Notes under the pieces: model-generated
Databases searched by the model: none
Told to the model about the DNA's origin: nothing
What the model saw: only the letters and a program-made list of their open reading frames with translations
In this document: positions 56,147-64,000 of the stretch, piece by piece
Numbering within the stretch: the stretch's first letter is position 1
How the letters are laid out: each line of letters starts with the position of its first letter
Made by a program: the position numbers and the translations under genes
NCBI RefSeq assembly: GCF_016545825.1
Contig: NC_052618.1
Coordinates: 8,113,398 to 8,177,397 of the forward strand
Length of the DNA: 64,000 bases
Origin: Eucalyptus grandis
Lineage: Eukaryota > Streptophyta > Magnoliopsida > Myrtales > Myrtaceae
Direction: 5' to 3'

Positions 56147-57569
56147 GAACACGTTTGGTAATCATTTCGTTCCTAAAAATAATTTCTGATAAGAAATTAT
56201 TCTTTTTGATTATGTTCCCGAGAACAATTCTTAAGCATTTTAAGCCGTTTGATAATTGTCTTATTTCCAAAATAGAATTGTATTTGGTACCTTTCTGAAA
56301 ATTTATAATCCAAATCATTTTCTTTTTATTTTTTTAATAATTTTATTACTTTTTTTCTTTTCGTTTTCTTCTTCTTCTTCTTCAAGGTTTGCCGGTCACT
56401 GGCCTTAGGATGACCGGCGATCAGCTAGACGAGGGCTGGCGACCTCGTCGGCCAAGCCTCGCCGATAGCTGGGTGAGTGGCCTTGCCTAGATTTGGTGAG
56501 GCTGAGCCTCGCCCAGCCAGGTGAGCCTTGGGTGAGGCTCGGGCGAGGCCTGCCTGGCCACCGGTGAGTCTTTGGTGACCTTGCCAGACCTCACCCAATC
56601 AGTCGTCAGTGACCGGCAGTGGTGGACAGCGGTGGCGACAGCAGTTGAAGAAGAAGAGAGAGAGAAGAAGAACAAGAAGATAGAAGAGAAAAAAGGAAAA
56701 TTAAGTTGACTTGATTCTGAAATTGTTCTCGAGAACAAAGAATCGACTTTTTTAAACTTCTTGATTTTGTTCCAAATCTACTTTCAAGAATTAAAAAAAA
56801 ATTTACCAAACGGAATTCTATTCTAAATCTACTCCCGGGAACAAAATAATAGAAATTTTCACTATTTGACTGGTTGCCAATCGTGCCCTTATCCATATTA
56901 GAACATATTACTAGGAGTGCAGCAGAAGTCCGATACCTATATCTGAAGAGATCGCCAAAAGGGAGCTCAAATCTAATACAGTCAGTATATCTAGTTGGAT
57001 CACCTTTATTAAAAAATTTAAGCCAATGAGTTATGAGTCAACAATGACATATTAACTGTTCTATATCATATCAATTCTCTAATGTACAATTTTTTAATAT
57101 TACTCACTCACACATGCATCTTAACAATCCCCCTCTTAAATGTGAGCTCAGTGTTAAATCTACTCTCCCTTAATTTATGTATCTTTATGCATCAACTTAT
57201 CTCAAGTTCCCTATGGCAAGCAATCGCCGAGATGAGGCCCGGCAACCTTGTTAGAGCTTCATAGGCCCCCATTGCAAGGTTAGCCTCACTTGCCGAATTT
57301 GGGCGAGGCCGAGACTCCCCTGAGGCCGGTGACTGGCTAGATGAAGAAAAAAAAAGAAAAGAAAAAAATGAGAAAAATGAAATAAAAATATTAATTTATT
57401 AAAAGAAATTCTTAGTCGTAAAAATATTTGGAGTCGTACCAAACACATTTTTGTTCTGAAAATAAAATTTTTATACAATTATCAAACGCATTCAAATACT
57501 CAAAAACTTTTCTAAGGAATAGAAATAGAAAAAATTGTTTTTTAACAGAAATGTTACCATACATAACCC
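56147..57569. mobile_element. Inverted-repeat element(s) with GC-rich core, between direct repeats
   Basis: The left end AACACGTTTGGTAATCATTT and the right end, reverse-complemented (TATGGTAACATTTCTGTT), look like hAT-type CGTTTGGTAAC termini. Internal inverted copies of GCGTTTGATAATTGT and GTTCTCGAGAACAATT occur too. A second right-hand end near 56815 (CCGTTTGGTAAA on minus) suggests one shorter element nested in, or deleted from, a longer one. A GC-rich core (56395-56620; fragment at 57285-57330) resembles the GCGAGGCCTCGCC wording of the Mutator-like element at 26845. No transposase is seen. Confidence 0.55.
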
Positions 57570-57678
57570 AGGTTGTCCACTATTCTTCATAAAAATTACT
57601 TACATTTAATAAAACATAAACTAGATCAAGTAATATCTCATTTGCGATAAAATATTTCATGTGTGGTAAAAACACTTA
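57570..57678. repeat. Direct repeat, right copy (109 bp)
   Basis: Partner of 56039-56146, same orientation, with about ten differences. Confidence 0.85.
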
Positions 57679-57786
57679 TTCATAATAGAACGTACTGTCC
57701 CGAGTAGTATTGTCTCTAGTAATATCTCCATTTCACGAGCGTAATATTGACAATATTAAATCAACCAAAACAAATGAGACTTAATT

Positions 57787-60700
57787 TGTGACATTTTGAT
57801 TTTCGAGTCTGATTTTGATGAGACGAGTTGGGCTTTTTATCGACGTGTCTATAGCCTTTTTTTCTGAGTTGGCCACTCACGAGTTAACTAGCTTATCAAG
57901 TGAAATCGTTAAGGAACCTAAACGCAACAGACAATGAGAATTTGACTAGGAATTGACTGCTCGACTGTGCTAATCTGCAAGGATCATTATGGCATCATCA
58001 AAATTGATAACGAACTGGAGATAGGTCGATTCAATAGAGGTATGTGATTAGTGCGTGTGTGATTCCACCTAATTGTAAAATTTCTGTCGAACGGCACCAG
58101 ACCAATTTTTCTGTCATTTTTGTATCTTATGTCTGTATTTGAAATCCCAAGATTTTCACAATAATCGAGAGTCACCAATGTGTCGAAGATGTGCGTTGTG
58201 ACTCGAAAATAATCAACCACTGGTCAATTGCATTAAAAATTCCTAAGAGCTACTCGGTAAATTATGACGCACTAAAATCACATCAGATTGAAATTAACCG
58301 TGAAATTGAACTCGATTTCAAAAATTGAAAGTTATGTCGTGTCACGATTCATTTTAGAAACGTCGACTCATCTTTCGAATATTTTTCGAAGATTCCGAGA
58401 TTTTTACGAAAAATCGATTTGGAAAACGAACGGAAATTCGGATGGGCTCATTTATAAGGAATTCGGGCTTCCAAACCGAGATATTGGCTAAAGGGGACTT
58501 ATAGAACTTTCTTGGGCTTTTACTTCATCGGAATTAAACCTCGAATTGGAGAATTCGGAGAAGAAGTTGAAGCCAAAGTTGAGTGAAATTCGGACCTAGG
58601 CTTGGGGGCTGCATTTTTTACATTTAAATTGGATCATTTATGGATTTCCAAGCAAGAAAGTATAAGGGACATTGAGATATGCTTGAAGACCAAGGGGACC
58701 GAGCATTTATGATTTTTGGCTAAGCTTGTTGACTTTTTGGCCCCTCTCTCTCTCTTCCATCTTCTCGGACAAGCCTTTGCCAATCTCCTTCTTCCTCGTT
58801 CGACCCCTGCCTCAGCCGAAGACTTCATCTGCCTTTGCTTTTTTCTTTCTTTCGCTTTCTCCTTCGCACGCCAGCAAAGCCTCACGCCTCTTCTCGCCAT
58901 CATGCACCATCATCCAACACCCCACCATCCTCTGTTTCCCCTCTCCACCGAAGCCACGCAACAACCCTCTCTCCACACTCGGTCAACCCCTCGCCGCGAA
59001 GCCCCCATCGAAGACCGCCAGTTCGTGCTCTTCTCCACGTTCGCGTTTCATTTCCCTGCAACACTCACGGTCAAAACTCCCTTCACCGAAGCCATTCGTT
59101 GACCGCTCCATCCCCACGTGCGGCCAGTTGCTCCACTCCACCGCCTGCTACAGCCACGCATCATCCCAGCTTCGACTCTGCCACATCCCGCGACGAACTC
59201 GCCGCTCGTCTCTTCCCCAGCCAACAACGACGCTGCTTCTCTCTCTTTGCTGCTTCGATCGGCCCAGTTCGCGCATTTCCAGCCCACGCAAATTTTATTC
59301 CAGCCCAGAAGCCTGCACCGTTCGGCTCACAGCACACCGAAGCCCATCTCCAGTCGCAATTCGGCCCATCTTCAGCCCGCAGGTTTTCAGCTCGAGCAGC
59401 GAGCTTGTTGGCCGATTTAAGCTGGTCCGAGCTTCCCTCAGCCTTGCCATGAGCCTGAATCTCGGCTGCCATCGTGCCGCCATTGTGCCGCCGTCGCGCC
59501 ACCATTGTCGTGAGCCGATTTTCATGCTAACCGGTGAGTACATGTTCTAATCCTTAATTAGTAGGCTAATGAAACTTAGAGGTGGATTAGTTAGTTAATT
59601 AGTGGGTTAGTTTAATTAAGCTTAGGATGGTTTAGTTAGATTAAGTATATAGTTAGTTATTTACTTAGTTTAATTAGAATAGTTAGGTGGATTTAGTTAG
59701 AAATTAATTAGTTTATTTAATTAATGTAATTATATTTAATTAGATAGAATGGTTAGATTTAATTGTTAGTTAGATTAATTAGTCTAGTTAGTTTAGGTTA
59801 AGTTAATTAAGTGCTTTAATTTATTTATTTTGTAATTTATTTAATTGTCGGTAATTTATTTAATTATTAATATTTTCCGAAAATTAGGCCAGGATAGCCG
59901 GTGACCAAAATTTCATGCTAATTGCAATGGTGTGTTCAATTTATACAATTAGATGTTAATTTGTGCAAATTGAGTGCTGATTGGAAATTTGAGTATATAA
60001 TTCCAAAATTTGTGAAATTCGATATTTATTCAAAAATCTTAGGTGTTGGATTTTAACACCAAAAATGGTTTTATATACTATATAAAATAGTGGGGTTTTA
60101 AATTGTAGGTTATGAATTTTCTAGGTCTAATCTGATCGTGTACCCACACATGACTATTTTACCATGTATTTTTTAATACGAAGAAAATAGGCCAGGATCA
60201 TTATTTTAATTGAGGCATTTGGGTGCAATGCATGGTGTCCTGGGCTGAGTTTGATTGTTGTGTGTTGGTTAAGAAAACCCGTCTCGAGCGATTTTGTCGG
60301 ACGTTACTAAATCCCTTTTTCGGGTTACCTATGCATTAGAGTATTGGGTCGCAGTAGATTCTGGACCTATGCTCCTTCGGGAATGCTATCTTTGAGAGAC
60401 GAAGCCATGCTTAATGGGGAAGAGACGATGCCTGGCTACGCCAGTAGACAGTTGAACATGGGAGTCGGCTGTGCCTTGAGGGGCTTAATTAACAATTGGA
60501 ACGCATAAATGTTTAAGTTTGATGCACCTGATTATGAGACAAATGACATGGTATGAGACATGTCATAACGGTTTGGCCTATAATCGAGACCTTATTAATT
60601 GAGTTAGTGAAGCATTCCAATTGTTTGAGTATGAAGGCTGTGTATATATATGATGTGAATTGTACTGACTTACAGGGAAGATCTGAGACGAGATAAGTCT

Positions 60701-61128
60701 CTGCGATTGTGTGATTGTGTGGTTAGGATACTTCTAGGTGTATTTCCCTCCTAATCGGGGCTTAGAGTGTGAACTCGCTGAGATTTATATCCGTGGGCTT
60801 AAATTTTCAGGACCGTAGAGGGAGGACCTAGAGCTAAGCTGAGGTAACCTAAAGTGTAGGTTAGATAGGACCGCTTCTTTTTTAGAGTCAGCCTTTTGAA
60901 ATCTTTTGAGTATAGGTTTTTGTACATGACTCAATATGTTTATAAAATCATGTTTGTTTATGAACGCGTTGTCCTGCTTTTTTGTCCCAAGATGATTACT
61001 GTCAGGAGATATATTATTCGCTTCCGCATGTGCAATAAAATGAAAGGGTCGACGACTTGTCCTGGGAAGTCGCAAAATTTTATTGACCACAGAAGGATGG
61101 GCATGCACTTGAGGATCGGGGTGTGACA
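57787..61128 (+). mobile_element. Solo LTR, family A copy 3, complete, 3342 bp
   Basis: It runs from TGTGACATTTTGATTTTCG to GGATCGGGGTGTGACA and is flanked by the 5-base duplication TAATT (57782-57786 and 61129-61133). The plus orientation is supported by TTTATAAGG (about 58448) as TATA box and CAATAAAATG near 61035 as poly(A) signal. The GC-rich block 58720-59530 gives Ser/Pro/His-rich translations with no recognised domain and ends in a donor-like ACCGGTGAGTA (about 59540). AT-rich TTAGTTAG runs follow (59560-59880). There are no internal domains and no partner LTR. Confidence 0.88.
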
Positions 61129-61133
61129 TAATT

Positions 61134-61245
61134 AACACACCAAGCCAAAAACAAAACAAAAAAAACAAAAAAAAAAAAGGAAATTTTTTAAAAAGAAATA
61201 AAAAAAAAAGTTTTTTTTTTTTTTTTTTTTTTTTTTTTGGTAAAG
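61134..61245. repeat. A-rich / T-rich homopolymer patch
   Basis: A-rich DNA (61146-61210) runs into a T tract of about 32 (61211-61241), able to form a long hairpin. It could be remnants of two poly(A) tails in opposite directions. The tract length should be treated with caution. Confidence 0.8.
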
Positions 61246-62187
61246 GTAATGAAAATAAAAAATAGTTTTTGTATTGAAAGTTAGGTTAAAAAGAAAAGTG
61301 GTTCGGTTGTAGTTGGCATGGGGCAGGGACCCTCAACCCTCAGCAAAGCAATGGCAAAACTCGCCAAGCCTTGTTTGTCGTTAGAAAAAGTAGGTGTGAG
61401 CATCAGTTTAGGTCAATCGTGGTTCTTAGGGAGACTAGAGTAGTCAATAGTCCTACTATTATTTAACCTTGCATTGTGTTAGTTGGTCTTCCATCTTGGG
61501 AGTTTAAAATTGATCCAGGACCAACCCTATATATTATATATAATATATACTCGATATATATGTTTTAATCTACTCTAAACCTTAGCGCATTCGCTTATTT
61601 TGCCATTTAGTTTGTCATATAAATTAGAAAATAGAAAGAAACCTAGCCATGCCTTGCTTGCAAGTCGCCTCTGTTCACTTGTCTCGCTCACCTTGCGCTC
61701 ACCCTTATTCACTTGCCTCGCCACTTGCCTCACACATTCGTTTTTATTTATTTATTGTTTTTAGCAAGTGTAAAAATTTTGTTATTACCTTATCTTATAT
61801 TTATGTTTGATATGTACTAGTGTTCATAGTTTGATTTCTCAATATTGTATTATTGATGGATATGTAATTTATAATAATTTGCTTGTCCTATTAAGATATG
61901 CAAAAATAGAAACAAAAATATAATTGGTTGGTTTTTGGTTGACCTTGGAATCGGACTTATTCCTTGGTCCCAAAATTAGGGACCAACATTGTGCAAATTG
62001 GTCCATTAGTTAGGTGCTAAATCGGCTCAATTCGGACTATGTCGAGCTATCATTAGTAGTAGTTGATGGTGATGGGCAACAATTATTCAAAATATATATA
62101 TTATAAAAGGATTATTTAAGTAATATTAATTGGAATGAAAAAGTTTGGGAGAACAAATCAAGTCTGCTATGGAAAAAAGAAGATTTA
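61246..62187. other. AT-rich spacer, nothing recognised
   Basis: Short frames only; no family, RNA gene or repeat structure recognised. A TATATAATATATACTCGATATATA-like patch lies near 61535. Confidence 0.6.
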
Positions 62188-62513
62188 GGGTTAATATCAC
62201 GAAAAAACTTAAATTGGTACATTTGTAATAAATTTACGTCAAACTAATCCAAACCGATACACATGTGGTAAATTTACTTCAACCTTATTTTGAAAACTTA
62301 TACATCTATGACAAATTTAATTTCGACTACGTTTGGATAATACTATGAAAAATCATAAAATAGTACATCTATGACAAATGGATAGTAAAACCCCAAACTA
62401 ATTTACTTATCACTTGTCATCCAACTCAGCAATTTGACAATAAAATTTAATAAAAACCAACGGAGGGTAAATTTGTCACAAGTGTATCCGTTGAGGTTTT
62501 TTATGGCGTGTTA
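62188..62513. mobile_element. Decayed relative of the satellite-borne MITE
   Basis: It begins GGGTTAATATCACGAAAAAA, with repeated GTACA...GTGACAAATTTA-type words, and ends near GGAGGGTAAATTTGTCACAA then GTGTATCCG. The wording and order match the MITEs at 11952 and 16857, but with many changes and internal loss. Here it lies outside the satellite. Confidence 0.7.
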
Positions 62514-63129
62514 CGTGTATGAAATTGAGATTTTTTTTTTTTTTAAGGTTCTTTATTATTTGAAATTACTAACAGCAAAAGTGAAAATTTACCATGACAA
62601 TGTAGAGTTTACTCCAAATAAATAATTTTCACAGACCAACAGACACTATTTAATTTTGACGAATGTGGTATACTATAAAATGGATGGAGTTACTTATGAT
62701 AATTATAGTTTATTATGAAAGAATTTTCATTTTCGTTTAGATAAATAAACATTTACTGAAAATGAGATCTAAATTACATTAGATGAATACTGACAAATAA
62801 GCTTTTGACCTAGTACTTGAGTAAATGATCCCATTGCCCAGGGAAGCCCCCTTCGCAAATTAATCCTTTGTCTCAAATGACTCCCTTTTCATAAATATAT
62901 GTCAATTGGCTTCCTAATTGAACGGTGATCCAAAAGTCGCTTGTCATGGTGCACGCACATATCATGAGCCCAGTATGTGTTAAAATAGGAAGAGAATATT
63001 AATGTGTTTGTTACATGATCGATGTGATGTAATTGTTCAATCTTATCGTCCATATGATATTTATCTCAACACATGTGATATTTAATTTTGAAATCATTCA
63101 CTTTTAGTCCATGTATATATGGTTTGACA
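62514..63129. other. AT-rich spacer, nothing recognised
   Basis: No gene, RNA or clear repeat; only short low-complexity frames. Confidence 0.6.
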
Positions 63130-63660
63130 AAGGAGACTTGGTTACTTAGAGTGCTAAAACTTAACACGGGAGGACACTTAAGTGCCAAAAGTTCGGAAAA
63201 GTACACTTAAGTGCCAAAATCGAAGCAAAATGGATTAGTTAAGTGTTAATAGCAAAAAAATCTGATCAAAATGCTAATCTTGCTTTTTACGGTGAGACAA
63301 GTGTAAGTTGTTTTGCATGTTGATGTGACTAGATAAGCCAAAAACTATGTCGTTTTTGCCTCGAATTTGAATTTTCATATAAATATTAATTGAATTAAAT
63401 TTAGAAATTTTAAAAGGGGAGATTGCATAATGGCGAGGGCTATTTTTTTAATTTTTTTTTTTAAATTTAGTGTTAAATTTAATTTAATTAGTATTTATGT
63501 TTTTTTTTGGTGAAATAATTAGTATTTATGTTAAAATTCAAATAAGGGATAAAATGATGCCATTTTGACTCTTCTTTATTGACTCAACTTAAATGTTCTT
63601 CGTACCAAGTTTTGGCACTTACATTGTACTTCTACCTTTACCAAAGTGACTATTGTGACT
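63130..63660. mobile_element. Candidate non-autonomous inverted-repeat element
   Basis: The left arm has GAGTGCTAAAACTTAACACG and AGTACACTTAAGTGCCAAAA. The right arm, reverse-complemented, has AGTACAATGTAAGTGCCAAAA-like sequence (63605-63645). AT-rich DNA without coding lies between. Target duplications were not resolved. It is similar in style to the Mutator-like element at 26845. Confidence 0.5.
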
Positions 63661-64000
63661 TGTGGGATCTAAGGAGGATGCAACCGCACTGTGTTCTTCT
63701 TGGCCTAAAGAGGTATTGGCCCCTTTCTCACTTTGTTGGTTTCTCCCAAGCGACGTGGGATTCCCTTTGCAAGAGTTCTTATACAAAACCTAGGGTTCTC
63801 ATCCCCCATAGAGCTTTTGTGAGGTGCAGATAGTCTCGAAAGTTATATGCAAGAGTGAGTTGGCTCTCTTAAGCAATGGGGCACTCTTTCGCAGGGGCTT
63901 ATATTCACTATTGTATTCGGACATTATAACCGGAAAATTCTCAACTAGTTTCACTTGGATGTATTTATCTGAACCATTTTTTGATCCAAAAATATGCCCA
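63661..64000. other. Window end, nothing recognised
   Basis: A plus-strand frame 63579-63833 (84 residues) crosses from the inverted-repeat arm into this stretch and has no family resemblance; I regard it as chance. Confidence 0.5.

Noticed and set aside
56041..57675. TRIM retrotransposon with 100-bp LTRs
   Set aside because: The repeats fit TG...CA, but similarity extends beyond those ends, no 5-bp duplication was found, and the interior consists of inverted-repeat elements without a primer-binding site.
58716..59550. Ser/Pro-rich ORFs up to 274 residues
   Set aside because: Three plus frames and two minus frames are open at once; this is composition bias in the family A LTR.
1..64000. tRNA or rRNA genes
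   Set aside because: None recognised by eye; the only polymerase III promoter-like boxes belong to the SINE at 17446-17664. A tRNA scan would be needed to exclude a cryptic one.

Overview
The window is nuclear DNA from a flowering plant, most likely a woody core eudicot. Its spliced introns, TIR-NBS-LRR gene, filament-like plant protein, plastid phosphoenolpyruvate translocator, AP2/ERF factor, L1-type LINE, Copia and long-LTR elements and tRNA-derived SINE are all plant families. The wording of the TIR-NBS-LRR linker and LRR exons resembles Myrtaceae (Eucalyptus-like) genes; that placement is inference from memory. I found no gene that looks intact from start to stop. The recognisable genes are truncated, frame-shifted or carry stops, so this reads as a repeat-rich, gene-poor region that has collected gene fragments.

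Layout. 1-4.2 kb: GC-rich and AT-rich non-coding DNA with LTR-like termini near 1.35 kb and a small unrecognised ORF (3766-4098). 4.1-5.4 kb: nothing recognisable. 5.4-8.6 kb: gene-fragment mosaic 1, in which the 3' half of a PEP/phosphate translocator gene (exons and introns retained) is fused on both sides to pieces of an LRR receptor kinase gene. 9.24-19.04 kb: a tandem satellite of 47 monomers of about 185 bp rich in A and T homopolymers, interrupted by two copies of one MITE family and by a SINE with a 17-bp target duplication. 19.0-25.95 kb: gene-fragment mosaic 2 (filament-like protein on minus; ERF factor, PI4-kinase gamma and a zeatin O-glucosyltransferase-like UGT on plus). 26.8-28.0 kb: a Mutator-type non-autonomous element with a 9-bp target duplication and a GC-rich core.

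28.5-37.65 kb: a dead LINE with target duplication and poly(A), split at the start of ORF2 by a 3.3-kb solo LTR (family C). 38.5-53.3 kb: a nested stack, with a LINE fragment hit by a SIRE-like Copia element, whose 5' LTR holds a solo LTR (family A), which itself holds another solo LTR (family B). The Copia 3' side is cut by a second, truncated family A LTR. 53.3-55.8 kb: a minus-strand TIR-NBS-LRR pseudogene. 56.0-57.7 kb: inverted-repeat elements between 108-bp direct repeats. 57.8-61.1 kb: a complete solo LTR of family A with 5-bp target duplication. 61.1-64 kb: AT-rich DNA with two decayed inverted-repeat elements.

No pathway is encoded. What links the parts is mechanism: gene-fragment capture or fusion, nested retrotransposition, LTR-LTR recombination leaving solo LTRs, and satellite amplification. 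The strongest candidates for something unusual are the homopolymer-bearing satellite, the two multi-gene chimeric mosaics on either side of it, and the long open reading frame of the truncated UGT.
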